64,000 nt of DNA from positions 1,178,001 through 1,242,000 of the forward strand of contig CM056878.1 of NCBI GenBank assembly GCA_029876055.1, read 5' to 3'. Source of the stretch: Madurella fahalii (Eukaryota; Ascomycota; Sordariomycetes; Sordariales). Of the stretch, positions 45,893-58,300 are shown piece by piece (the stretch's first letter is position 1; every line of letters begins with the position of its first letter). The translations under genes were made by a program, and so were the position numbers. A model generated the notes under the pieces. The model saw only the letters and a list, made by a program, of their open reading frames with translations. It made no database searches and was not told the origin of the DNA.

Positions 45893-48057
45893 GGCTGCTG
45901 GTCCTGTTTGCTTCGTAAAGGCTTGTCGAAGCTTCCAGCAGGGATCAAAGTGAGTCCAAGCCTGGAGACGAAACTGAAGAGTCCCGCAGGGCCGACGGGA
46001 AGGGAGCAAAAGAAGGGTAACGCAGGGACAGATCTACAATCGTGAACGCACCGGCCGGGTCTTATGTACCTGCACGCCCGGTAACGCCGACGGGCAGGTT
46101 GCGCTGGGCGATGGACGGCCTTGATCGACGCTTTTTTGCCTCCACCTTTGGTCCGGCTCCCGGGGAGGAGCTCTGAGGACCTTCCGTACTGAGGTTAAGC
46201 TGCAAGTATCCATGTTGCGGCAGGGATGGGATGCAACCATGGCATGGGCGATCCACAGCTGCGAAGGCCGGAACAATCTACGTAGTATGTCTCTAATCCA
46301 TCTCGTGCCATGTCGATGGCTCGGTAGATTGCGCGTTATCGCCCTGTGCGGGACGTTGTGCAATGGACTCGGTAATTCTGGGTGGAGCGCTCCGTCGAGC
46401 CACTGCGACTTGCGGCACTCAGCTTCATGGATCAGACGTGCTGAGCAAGCCCTGCAAGGGCGGCTGATGCAGACTGTCCCCTGGGTGGCTAACTGGGGCC
46501 GATCCGCTGGACAAAGTTCGAGAACGTCAGGTGTCGAGGAAACTTTTTACCAAAAGGTGTTAGTGCCGGTGGCCTCAAATCGCCAAGCGACGAATCTTTG
46601 TCCGACTATCGGCATCCGTGTATGCAAGCCTGCCATGGTTACGTATATATACCGTGCCGTAGGTATCCACGAATTCCACGATATCCTCGTTTGACTTGTT
46701 TAAATCCGAGTGTGTTGCTTCCTCTCGCGCTCAATAGCGTGTGGCAGCTTCAAGCAGAATGGGGGGATTGGGAACTGTTCTCAAGGTGCAGAACCTAACC
46801 CCCCCCCCCCCCCCCCCCCCAACCGAAAAACTATGCATCTGGCCCGTTCTTGCCTCCGGCCATCCGACCCAGTTATAGGCGGGGTCCGGTACAGTAATGT
46901 ACCGGAGGGTTGCGGAGAGATCCACCGAGGCTCCCATCGTGTGCGGTGAGCGTGTCTCACCGGATACATGGACAGCTCAGTCGGCACTCCGAGAACGCCG
47001 GAAGGTAAATACGAAAATGTCATTCCCCATCTCATTAGTAACCAAGGCTGGGACGAGCCACAAGCCACCGAGCGACAGCTCCAATTCCGACCAGGAGTCC
47101 TCCACACAAGGAGCCAAGCAGACCAAACCTGAGAGCAGTCAAGGTAAGCTTTTCCCCGGACGGAGTGGCTTGGACAGGGGTGTCATGGCGGGAAATGAGG
47201 ACGAACGGCCAACTCCGCATCCAACGGATTCCGCGCCTGCGGGGAAAAGATGCGGCCAGACTAAAAATCCTCCAAAAGCCAAGAAACCCCCTCCCCCCAC
47301 AAACCGCTGTTCGACGCGGGGCAGACAAGACGGCTTGCACCGGGCGACCTGATGTGGTGCAGCTATTCGTAGTTTGCCTTCAAGTGCCTAGTGTAGCCGG
47401 GACAGAGCCTACTCAAACCAAGGCTGCTAGGACGTCGAGAGGTTCACAGATTTCGTCATCAGGCATCAGGTTCCATCAACTATCTCCAGTGTCGCCGGAT
47501 TACTCTACACGTCCATCAAAATCGTATCTTCTTTGCCGCTTAAAAAAAAAAAAATAAAATAAAATAAAAAATGAATAAACAAAAAATCATCCCTTTATAT
47601 CCCAGTTGCCACCCCGTTTTCTTTTCGCGCATTTGTATTGCATATAAACCAGGGGAAAAAAAGGGGGGGGGGTAAGGGCAGGGACGGAGAAGAAAACATA
47701 AATAAACAGGAGGGCGAGCCCTTCCCATGGATAGAAACGCTGCTCTCCGCCAATGGGGAAAACACAACCATGGTGGGGAATCTTCGTAATAAATAAACAC
47801 CTCTAGGCAAGCCCCCACAGCTCCCGACACCTTGCTCAGCACACACCGAAGTAAAGCCGTCCTCGACAGCACGCCCACGGCATGCCAGAACATCAAGTTG
47901 AAAACAAGGTACATCGTAAAAGATTCGTAACGGCGTTGAAACAGTAGAAGAGATGAGGAACCCGAGTCTCACTCCCGCAGAAGCCTGCCAGCTTGGAGGT
48001 CCCGTACGACGGGCAGCCGTCGTTGGGCAAGTCCCTTCCCTGACTTTTGGAGATGGA
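45893..48057. other. Intergenic, 2.2 kb, no gene recognised
   Basis: The stretch is the promoter side of the MFS gene and the 3' side of the RhoGAP gene. It contains a C22 homopolymer at 46799-46820 and A-rich runs near 47540-47580. Open frames of up to 160 codons show no domain. Confidence 0.6.
46799..46820. repeat. C22 homopolymer
   Basis: Twenty-two consecutive Cs in a non-coding spacer, preceded by AACCTAA. The exact length is sensitive to sequencing error. Confidence 0.9.
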
Positions 48058-50892
48058 TTATTGCTGACCTCCCGACTCCTGCGGCCGCACTTGTGGCTGG
48101 GGTTGAGGCTGGGGCTGCATCTGTGGTGTTTGCGGTTGCTGCGCCGGTGTTTTTTCCTCTTCTGCACGTTTGAGATCTAGGCTCTTCCCGCGCGACGGCA
48201 GGAAGCTCGATCCGAGTGACACCGTCCGTTGATCCCCTGGCGGCGACTTGTTCCTCCGCTGCTCAACATTCTCCTTGTGCTCGCGGTACTTGTTCTTGAT
48301 CCAGTTCCCAAACTTCTTCGAGTCGTCCTTGTTTTCTCTGCTGCCGTTGCCCGCCGTTTCACTCGAAGTCGCCGATTCGACGTTGGCGATGGCCCGGTCC
48401 GACGAGTCCCCCGTCATGCTGTGCCTGGGCTTATGTGCCGAGCTGCTTATCGATGCGCTACTGGCGTCCGCGTTCGAATTCGAGCCGAAAACCGGAGGTG
48501 AAGAGGTAATTGACGGCTGGGGTGGCGGTGTGGCGTCATCCCTTTTGCGTGATAGCCGCCATCTCTTCTTCTTCTCTTTGTCGTTGGGCGTATCTGGACT
48601 CGTGATTTCCACCGTAGCATTAGTGGTCTCTTCGACGAGGTCGAGATCGGAACCTTCGTTGAACGAGCTGTTTAGTGACGTAGACGGGGACTTCTTGGTT
48701 TTCAGAGGCGCCTCAACATTATGGAGGCGAAGATTGTCGGCGTTGGCATTGCTGGGAGGGACCTCAGAGGCCCGCGGTGTGGGCTCTGAGGGTGTCTCCG
48801 CCGCCGGTGCGGCAGCGGGCCGTTCAACGCTTGCGGCCTTTGAAGCAGACGGTATTACTTCTAGAGGGTTGGTTGCCTCGGTATTGGGGGAGACTGTCGC
48901 TGAGTGGGGGAGCGAGGCCGTTGAGCTATGAGCGCTAGGGTTTGCACTTCCCGGTCCCCGCTTCTTCTTCAACTTGTTCGGTTGGCGGCCGTCACTCTCA
49001 GTGGTCGAAAGTCTCTGAAATAGTATGGGTAGTTTCCGCTCTTTAGACGGGGTGGTGGCTTCCGGAGTGGTAGGCTCGAGGAGCCTCTCCTGGCTCCTTG
49101 CACCGGGAACAGACAGGTTGAGTTGCGATCCGGATGGAGCTGTTGACGCCTGTATTGATGGCGCCGATGAATCCGCCGGGGGTGTGGCAACCTCCTCCAC
49201 GACTGGTGGCGGGGGCACTACCGTGGTAGTGGGTGGAGCAACAGGGGTTAGAGCGGTGACTGGTGTATCGTTCCGAGACGTAAATCTCCCGGACTGCACG
49301 GCTGGCGACTTCTTCGACGGTACCGTGTTACTCCGCGCCAGCCCGCTAGTTGGGGTTGCGGTCAAAGCTGGACTGCCGGGGCTGGGGGCGCCATTGGAAT
49401 GCAGCGACCGCCTTGACGACGTGGACTTGTTTCTCCGAATCGAACCGTCCCTGGCTACACTCTCGGCCCCGGCACTTGCAGTTGATGCGGACCGAACGAT
49501 GCCCGACTTGGGGTTCGGCGTCGACGGGAGCACAGGGGTACCCTTCTGCACCTCTTCGACCGTCTTCTGGTCCGCGGCCGTACCTTGCATCCCGATGAGG
49601 AAATGATCTTGGTTCTCGATGAGGAAAATAATGACGTCTTGGTTCAGCCGGTACTCCTCCGGCGCCATGGCGTGGCTGGGGTGAGAGAGCATGCCGGGTT
49701 GGAAGATGGCGGCTAGATTCTGCGGCGTCATTCGATTCTGGTCCGACTTGGCGGCAAATACCGCGAGCAGATCGAGGATGTACAGTAACAACTGGCGGTT
49801 CAAGGGGGGAAGTTCCGTGATGAGCTGCTGATATCTCGCGATGGCCGAAGCTTCGTCAAACACTTGGGCCGGGCGTGGTGCTTGGGCGTCGCCGGTTGCC
49901 TGGGCTCTGGCCCCTTTCAATGGTTCTCGGAACTTCTCATAGAGATCCAGAGGGACCACCGGCTCGGGGAGGTCGTTGAGGTAGCGACGGAGGACGTTGG
50001 CGGCATCATGAACTGTGTAACCGTCCCAGACAAGACCCTTGCCATACCTATCTGGGGAATCAAACAAGGTCTTTAGCTCCTTGATGCGTTTTTCAGACCC
50101 GTTGAGGCGGAAGATGCCCTCAACCTCGGTCGCTTTGGGTGCGTCAGTATTTGTTCTCGTGTCTCGGTACAACGCAAGTTATGGGGATTGGTGTTTGTTT
50201 GTACGCACCCCTCTCTTTCAGAAAAACTCCACATTTCGCTACGACAATCGGAACATAGCCGTAGATGTAGCTCTTGCCGTCCTCATCAACGAGCGAGATG
50301 GCGACGTTGGCGTACGTGATGCTCTGCCGCAGCGGGACGCCGAAAATGCCCTGGGGGCGGTAACCTGGGACAATTAGCTTCGTCTCTGGAGAAAATGGCT
50401 TCGGACATGATCCACGAGGGCACCTCCCAAAGCGCCAAGTCAGGATACGGGCGAGGACGTCCAGCTTGGGCACTTCTGGCGGCCTTGCCGGCTGTGGTTC
50501 GCTCATATTCGCACTTGCTCGATGAGCGGAACGTTTTTGCTCCGGGGGCAAGGCCACAGGCGACGGGACGGCTGCTGGTCGAGATAGCCGTCCACTGCCT
50601 CCACAAATATGGATCTCTTCCCGTGGGGTCTGGGTCGGGGTCTGGAACAAGAGGCAATCATGGTAGACGGGATTGCTGTACCATGTGTTTCCTGGTGCTT
50701 TGAAGGCAGCTTGAAGCCTTTCCACCACGATCTCAGATCGCGCCTGCTCGGCGGCGCGACCGTCGATTGTATCTGCGAGGCCGCAGGAGTGCTAGGAGGA
50801 TACGGGTCGGCTGCCCGGGGTTGTTGTTGTTGCTGCTGCTGCTGCTGCGGAGCGGGCGCCTGCGGTGGCGGCGGCGGTGCGGCGGACGTCAT
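48058..50892 (-). CDS. RhoGAP protein, Sac7-like
   Basis: Three exons: 50682-50892, 50209-50364 and 48058-50132, giving 813 residues. It stimulates GTP hydrolysis by a Rho-type GTPase; Sac7/Bag7 relatives act on Rho1 in cell-wall integrity and actin control. The N-terminus has a polyproline and nine-Gln run, then RRDLRSWWKGFKLPSK, a short motif typical of the group. The RhoGAP domain (about residues 72-290) begins GIFGVPLRQSITYANVAI. It has the arginine finger in EGIFRLNGSEKRIKELK (rebuilt across intron 2), then LRRYLNDLPEPVVPLDLY and NLAAIFQPGMLSHP. The remaining 500 residues are Ser/Thr/Pro-rich and probably disordered, with a basic patch (KKKRWRLSRKRD) and a Gln/Pro tail. Intron 1 is 317 nt, long for this genome; a missed small exon there is possible. 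Confidence 0.92.
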
Positions 50893-53800
50893 GGTTGCGA
50901 CGGCGCGACGGTGGGCGGCTGATTTGATGCCGCCGCGCTGGGTGGTGCGTGTGCTGTGTGTTTCGCCGTCGCCAGGTTCAAGGTATGGAATTCGGATCGA
51001 GAAGGGTACAGGAAAATGCAACAGGGGATGGAATAAATGCAGAACCCCGGATTGCACGTGGTGTCTCAGGGAGATGTGGGCGCGATGTGCGTGCTGCGCT
51101 GGTTTGCAAGACCGTCGGGGGCTGATTGTCGTCCTGCGACGCGATGCAGTGGTTCGGCTGGGACCCGTTTCTCGGCTACAGAGTGCTTGCCGCCGATCGC
51201 AGAGCCTCGAGCTTCTGTAGCTTCTATAAGGTTAGCCGGCAGCGAGATGGCGCGCTCGGTCGACTCGGGGTGGCCGGGACGCAGCACAGTATTTCGTCGG
51301 TGTGTCCGCTCTTTCAAGACCGCGTCGTGTTTGGCGATGAGTCTCGGGAGTTTGATTAAATGGAACCCAGTGTGCGACAGCAGCGAGGAGGAACGGCTGG
51401 GCTCGCTTTTGAAAGACTGGGGAAACTGCGGGATGACAGGGGGCCCTGTGAGTGCAAGCTCGCCGGCGCCTTTTGCGACCCCAAAAAGAGCCACTGTGCG
51501 CCCTCCTCCCCCGCACTGACTTTCGCGGCTTGTCCCCCTTGCTACACCAGCCGTATTGGTACGGTGATCTCTCGCTGGCAGTGATGAACAAGCCCAGGCG
51601 CGAAGAGCTGGTTGCAGCTTGGCATGCAGCTAAAAGCGACGGCAGAGAGCGTTATTTACCGTGCTCGATCCATTGGGATGGCTCGGATGCTGCACCGATC
51701 GTGCCCTGTGAGATTAGCTGTGTGCACACAGTACGACGAGCAGCTCGCAGCAAGAGAGAGCCTTAATCGATCCGCTGGCCTGGTATTGATCTCCGGGTCA
51801 AACCGAGAGATCATCGTGGCACTAAACCGAGATCAAAACTGGTCCGGGGGATTTCTACGCAGCAACCGCTGCCTGCAGGAGATAGTTCTGTCGCGCATCT
51901 CCCGTGTCGAAGGTGCAGCAGGGTTCCGCGGTGAAGTGGGTGTTTCAATCTGGGCTGGTTGACCATCTGGGTCACTTTTCGGAGCTTGGAGTTTGCTTCA
52001 ATACACATATAGTAGGGCATATGATCTTCGCTGCAGATCGCGGCACTCGACACTCTCAGCAAGAGGATCAATACACTTCCAACCGGCCCCATGAACTGTG
52101 TAGGTGGGGTGACATCTAGCAACCACATGGGAGATGTAAGTGGCCACGCTCGGTACCGTACCTCAAGACTGCGGCCTTCCCGTCTCTACGCTGGAGCGTC
52201 TTCTCCCTGCTGTGTACTAGGTCACCGAGCCGGACCCTTCCCTCCTTGAAAGGTTGAGCAGCTCCGAACCCCGCTAGCCCGCCTGCGACATCAAGGACAA
52301 GGGGCGCATTTCCCAGGTTGGCATCTCTCTGTGTCTGCAGCAGGAACCGACACGATCTCCGGCTTCTTGCCGTCTAGGGTTCGGATTGCAGCTCAATGGA
52401 ACGTCCGCACGCTCTTGACAAGGCGGCTGCTCTTGATCGCTCTCGCTCGGTGCACCTAATGACGTATGTAGGGTTTTCCTGCAGCCCACCCAAATGCTCG
52501 GTTGCCTGGTTGCCCAACATGGCGCTGCTGACATGCATCTAACCCTGCTTCTGCTGACAGATTGGATAATGCAGAACCATGTGTCGCCCAGTTCTCGATG
52601 CTCGACGTCTATTCTCAAAAGGCAATGAGCTGGTTGTCCAAGCTCGAATGATTTGCAACGCTAATGTTCCCTTGTTCGACATGCGAGTGTGGCTTTGTTG
52701 TCAAATATAGATGTTAGTTCGAGTCCAATTAGCTAGCGGCTCTGGGACCTGTCGCTGGACAACCGAGACACGCGCACAGATCGCTTCTGGTTCTTCGATC
52801 CGGAGAAATCAAGGTAGTATGACTATATCTAACCGCATCCGGCTCGACGCTACGGCTCTCGGCCAACTCCCTTGGCCTACCAGAGGCCAGTATTTTCCTT
52901 TCTTTGGATTTTTTTTTTTTTTTTTTTTGGCTTTCCCCCGCCCCTATTTTTAATTAATTGATGGTACGGCTACTGTTGGAGGTGGTCCAATTTTTAATTT
53001 ATTTATTTTTTTTTTATTTTTTTTTATTTTTTTTTTGGGTTTTCCTGACTCGTCGAGTTGTCGTTGGCTGCCCCTCCCAACTGACGACCCTGCAGCTCTG
53101 CAGCAATGCAGCTACTCCATCAGCTGAGCAGCCAGATGCAAGAGACGGCCGCCATCTTGGAAGCTTGCCTCTGATCATCGACCAGGAATTGCTCCGTCTG
53201 CAAGGTTCCACTCATATGCACTGAAAGTGGCTCGCGCTGGTCAGTGTCTGGGGTTTCGCTGGTCAAGGAAGCTGGGCGGCGCAGACGGCCAATGTTGGTG
53301 CGCACTCGTTTTGGAGAGTTTGATTCGCGAGCTAGACGTCTTCGGTGAGACATGCTCACAAGGCCGCAGGCCTCGTCCATACCCCGGGCCGCTCAACGCG
53401 AGACCGAGTTGTCATGTGCTCAGCTCTTTGCGAGTCTCGGGGCTGGTGCTGTATGCGTCAAAACTCCGAATTGCTTTTTCACCGTGTTGAGCAACGGCTA
53501 GGCATGGGTTACGATTGACCAATTCCGTCCCGCCACTCGGAGGTGTGCATGGAGCAAGCACGACAGCTATGGCCTACAGTACACAGCGAAATGTCATTAT
53601 CTGGGTAGCTGCAGGTTTGTTTCATGTTCAGCCTTATATGGGAAGCGAGCCCCAGTCTTTAACTTTTGCTGATACGAGTTCTTGGAGGACGTCATAGGTT
53701 AAAAGTCCAATTTATCTCACTCCACCTCGCTCCGGCCACTCGGGGGCCCCGGCGTGGTTTTCCCATTGGCGGGCCGTCCAAGACATCGGCGATGAGTAAG

Positions 53801-54336
53801 CCTGGTTGAGACTATTCCGAAGCGCAACAAACTGGACCGAAGCAAGCTGACAGGAGCACTGCGCTACCAGAGCTGTGACGCATGGCCAGACTTGTGCTCT
53901 CGGACAAACAGAGAATCCTTGGATGGCATGGTTCTCAGTCACCGCCTCATGCTACCCGGCTTTATCGTAATCGAAAGGTGTCCTGTCTGAGTCTGTCACA
54001 TGTCATGTCATAACGTGCGAAATGGGAAACAATGCGCTTCAAGTCCGAGCGTCATTGAGAAGCCTGTTTACCCGGTTTTGTTTGATATTGTAGTCGATTG
54101 CGAAATTAACATTGAGACAAGCGTTGTATCCGGTGGCTCGGTTGAGCTTCCGGCCTTGTGCACAGACCAACTGCCCGGCCAGATGAATTTTGTTATCGCA
54201 GACAGCTCCAAGAAAAGCAATCCATCAGCATCATCGGTCGAACGCCCATCCATCGTATAACATATTTGCCCAACTCCCAGCATCACCAACGCAACCACTA
54301 AAGATCCCACACCCCTGAGAAGCCCCAGTAGAAGTC
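50893..54336. other. Intergenic, 3.4 kb between RhoGAP and TIM9, no gene recognised
   Basis: Both genes point away from this spacer, so it holds two promoters. Overlapping open frames of up to 160 codons have no recognisable content. A T-rich block lies at 52909-53037. A tRNA B-box-like string near 52713 lacks the rest of a cloverleaf. Confidence 0.55.
52909..53037. repeat. T-rich low-complexity block
   Basis: A T20 run (52909-52928) and a further T/TTTA-rich tract (about 52991-53036) flank a short mixed segment. It contrasts with the GC-rich surroundings and could mark a retroelement tail or simply slippage. Confidence 0.8.
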
Positions 54337-54775
54337 ATGGACGCAGGGTAAGTCGGATCGCGACCGCACTTCCAACGGCACCAGCCAGAACAATCGACTA
54401 ACCTTTGCTCCCTTCCAACAATCCAGCCTGACATCCGCCGAGTCGCGCGAACTCGAAACCCGCCTCCAGAAACGCCAAATCAAGGACTTTATGAACGTAT
54501 GCGCCGCCAATTATCGGCCAGGGAAAACCCAGTCCCCTTAAAACAGAAAACCCTTAAGCCCACTCTGCTCACACATTGCTCAGATGTTTGGCAACATCGT
54601 TGACAACTGCTTCAACGCCTGCGTCGACGACTTCACGTCCAAGGCGCTCTCTGGGCGCGAGAGCGGCTGCATCAGCCGGTGCGTGACTAAGACCATGACG
54701 ACCAACCAGCGGCTGGGCGAGCGCTTCGGCGAGCTCAACGCCGCCATGACGGCCGAGATGCAGCAGAAGCGGTAA
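54337..54775 (+). CDS. TIM9: Small Tim chaperone Tim9
   Basis: Three exons: 54337-54347, 54427-54496 and 54584-54775, giving 90 residues, the normal size. With Tim10 it forms the hexameric chaperone of the mitochondrial intermembrane space that guides carrier proteins to TIM22. The twin CX3C motifs are CFNAC and CISRC, joined by VDDFTSKALSGRESG. The N-terminus reads MDAGLTSAESRELETRLQKRQIKDFMN, with MFGNIVDNCF following. The first exon is only 11 nt (ATG plus eight bases), ending in GG|GTAAGT, and phase and sequence both support it. There is no presequence, as expected for an intermembrane-space protein imported by Mia40. Confidence 0.94.
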
Positions 54776-55200
54776 ACCCGCATGGCATGACAATGACGTG
54801 GCCTTCTATTACGCTTTGGAGTAGGGTGCAACAAGAAAGAAAATTTGAGGGGGGAACACATCGCAACTCAATATGGGCCCCTCGAATGGGATGGGTTGTA
54901 TATTAATGACACTGCCGAGGAAAGATATTCATGGGGTTTTCTCTGGTGAACTGAGCACTCAGGCTGGCATGAACGGAAAGGTCGGCCGGTCGGGTAGGCC
55001 GGGCATGGTCGTTCTATCTGTGTAACAATAGAGGGATAATAAGGGGTAATTCCATCACGGGGATTCGGGGTGGTTCTCACAAAGGAGACGCTCCTTCGTT
55101 ACCCATCTAATCAAAGAAAAAAAAAAAAATTAGTCACAAATCTCCTGAGCCATCTAGTTGTACTCAATAGCAGTGGCCATATACAGTGAACAAACAGTCT

Positions 55201-55235
<35 letters not shown>

Positions 55236-55331
55236 CGGAATCAATTCCTTTCCACTCCGCCAATACCTACTAAACAAGCAAATAACACTAACTGAACAAC
55301 AGCCAACCCCGTCATCATCAACAAGGGTTGC
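54776..55331. other. Intergenic between convergent TIM9 and NUP188
   Basis: These 556 bases hold two 3' untranslated regions, an A-run near 55117-55129 and a CAAG microsatellite at 55201-55234. Confidence 0.65.
55201..55234. repeat. (CAAG)n microsatellite
   Basis: About 8.5 perfect tetranucleotide units lie 100 bases past the NUP188 stop codon. Confidence 0.95.
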
Positions 55332-58300
55332 TCACTCCTCCCCTTCCTCGGCCAACACATCCCTCACCCCTTCCAACAAGCCAACCGCCTTCTCCTCCAG
55401 CCGGCTCTCGCACCCGCTCACCTCACTCGCGGGCGGCATCCCCCGCCACTCCATCTCCCTCTGGCCCAGCGGCAGCAGCCTCTCCCTCAGCACCTTCCTG
55501 CTCGCCAGCCAAAACTCGACATTCTCCAGCACCGCGCCCGCGTCCCACCCGCCGACCTCGGGGATGTCCCGGCTGTTGTTGACCCTCAGCATGGCGAGCA
55601 CCTTGGTCAGCAGCGCCAGCGAGTGCACCTCGGAGATGGCGACGAGCGCGACAAAGTGCTGCGCGTTCTGCTCCGACGACGCGGTCCGGCTCAGGCCGGG
55701 GGCCTCGAGCCGCTCGACCGAGGACTGGAGGAGGTTGGGGAACTGGTTAAGGACGAAGGCGATCTCGGGGGCGATGGTGGCGCCTAGGGCTCCCAGGATA
55801 TTCAGCAGCAGCGGCAGGATGCCCTTGGCCCAGATGGCGTAGCACCGGGCTGCGCCGGGGTTGTCGGCGAAGGGGGAGACGTTGGCGCGGCGGATGGCGG
55901 TAGACAGGTTGGCCGACGTGAGGTGGCCCAGGAGGCCGTCGCAGGCGAGCTGTTCGGCGATGGCCGGGAGGGTGGACAGCTCGAGGAGCAAGAGCAGGGC
56001 GAGTTCTCCGTATACCGGGTCGCTTCCTCCTCCTTTGCTGCTGCCGCCGTTGCTGCTGGTTGTGGGGTTGGTCCCCCCGTGAGTCTGTCGGACCACGAGA
56101 ATAGCGAGGTGGCTACGTGGAGTATGTCGTACGAGGACATGATGTTAAGGACTTGGATTTGGCATTGGTCGATGCCCGGCACGCTGAGGCACGCTTGGAG
56201 GATGGCGGTTATGAGGGCGAGGTCTTCGGGCGTGGTGGGCGCGTCGGGCTCGTGGACGAGCGTGGCGAGGGCGCGGAAGGACCGCGCGACAACCCGGTCG
56301 AGGATGGTGAGTACTAGCTGGGTCACTGCCGCGGGGCTTTCGGGGGAGGTGGTGGTGTTCGTTTGCGGCGGGCCGTTGGCCGAATGGCGGGTGCTTCGTA
56401 GGATGACAAAGAGGATCTTGAGGAGAGTGCGGAAGTAGGGTATTTGATCCTTGCTGAAGGGGTTGTCGACCCCGTTGATGGTGGCTGAGATGAGGGTGAG
56501 CAGCTGGGTGATATCCTTGGGCAACTGTGAGCAATCCGCGAGACGTTGTAGGAGTGTCAAAGCGAGGCTCGCCCGCGAGTGCGAGAGAGCGACAAAGATG
56601 TTCTCTGGCGGTTGCGGGCGCTGGTTCGATTCCAGGCATTGTGCAGCGACTTGCAGCATCTGCTTTGCGACAGTCGAGTTCTGAGGCAACAAACAGATGC
56701 TGAGCTCCAGCAGCAGATACTCCCACGCACGGAATAGCGCCTAGAAACAGTTAATACCCAGCTTTCACCGTAGAGCACCAAGTCACTTACGATTTGTGCC
56801 TCCACTAAGGAGAGGTTCAGATTCGCCATCACCATCTCTCGCCGGAAGCCGTTTTGCTTTGCCCCGGCCCAGCCAGCATCATAGTTAAGCATGCTCTCTG
56901 CAAAATCCATCGCGTAATAATACTCCGACCCGAGATCTCGTGGTACCAGCAGAGTCCTCTTGAAGTCATCAACCGAGCAGCCAGAATAACGCTTGGCAAA
57001 ATTCCTTGCGAAATTGGCATGCAACGAGGCGTTGTATCCCGACACATGAACGCCGTTCCTCAGGAAGTAGTCTAAGGAACTCACCAGTTCCGTCGCAGAG
57101 CTCTGCTCTTGCCGCATCTGGCGCAGATGGTACAGCTGCATGGCAAAGGTCTCGGCGATGTAGGCTGCGATCCGCGCTTGGTAGCTAGCCTCTTCCGGAT
57201 CTGCTCTGGACCCGGCTGTGTATGAGTCGAGGTTGCTGGCGTAGGTCTGGAGATGCTTTAGGAAGAGCTTATCTTTCTGCATGGCGAAGATGGTCCACGG
57301 CCAGTAATTTTGTGCAGAGGTGAAGAAGTCGAGAACAGCAAGCCTCTCTCTGCTAGGAATGGTGCTGATGTGTTGTAACGTTTCGAGTGCTGTCGACAGC
57401 ACGGAACCGGGTGAGAGCTGGGAAATCTTTGCGTCACCCTTCAGCGCTTCACGGGGTGTCTTGCCTGTGAGAAGACAGTTCGCCATCCATTGCTGCCGAT
57501 TCCGCATGATTGTCGAAAAGAACTTCCATGTGCTGACAACTTCCGGTACCCTATTGAACGGCTTGTCCAACTGGGACGCGATTTGGATGAAGGAGCGAGA
57601 TATTTGTGTCCCAAGGTACCCTAGAAGCGACGGTGGCTCACCGCTAGCCTTCCCAGCACTCTCGACGAGCGCGCTCAAGAGGGAGATTGCTGGCATCTTG
57701 AAGGAATGCCTGATGGCCGGCAGCCGAGCAACAAGGGAAGCTGATTTGAAAAGCTGTGTCTGGATGACGGCGGATGGTTGATCCAGATAGTCGGCAACCC
57801 GTAAGAGCGTGGTGGCGAACGCTAGGACTGTTGTCAGCCTCTCCGACACGATCCGAGTTCGTTGGGGGTAGAGCGTCGAGTCGGGGAGCTGGAAGGCAAT
57901 CAGTAGAGTCGAGAGCAGCGGCTGGAAGCGCAGAGAGGTCGATGACGTGGAGAGGAAACTCTCCACGATGTAACCGGCCGCAGGGGCTAGGGAGCCGGCC
58001 AGGCTCTTGGACACGTCGGTTGAACCAATGCTAAACGTGTACGAGATCAGTTTGTGCATGATTCCCACTACATCCCGGACCAGGACGCTGCGATCGACTT
58101 CAGACGTGAACCTCCACGTTGCCGAGTTCTCAAACACGTCGATGGCAGTCTGGGCTACGGAGAGCGTCACACGGGAAAGGATCTTATCCGAAGTCCCGAG
58201 CCACGGGTTCTCCTCCCCCTTTGCGCGAGAGCTCAGGTTCGTACCCATCCTCCGCTGCACGGCGCTCGTCATGGAACTCTCCACTAGGCTAGAAAACAGC

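Noticed and set aside
46791..46820. AACCTAACCCC sequence resembling a telomere repeat
   Set aside because: Only one partial unit precedes a pure C run; there is no tandem TTAGGG/CCCTAA array.
52600..52740. Possible tRNA (GTTCGAGTCC, B-box-like)
   Set aside because: No matching acceptor or anticodon stem and only a poor T stem can be drawn.
52909..53037. Retroelement poly-A/T tail
   Set aside because: No reverse transcriptase or target-site duplication is visible near the T-rich block, so only low complexity is claimed.
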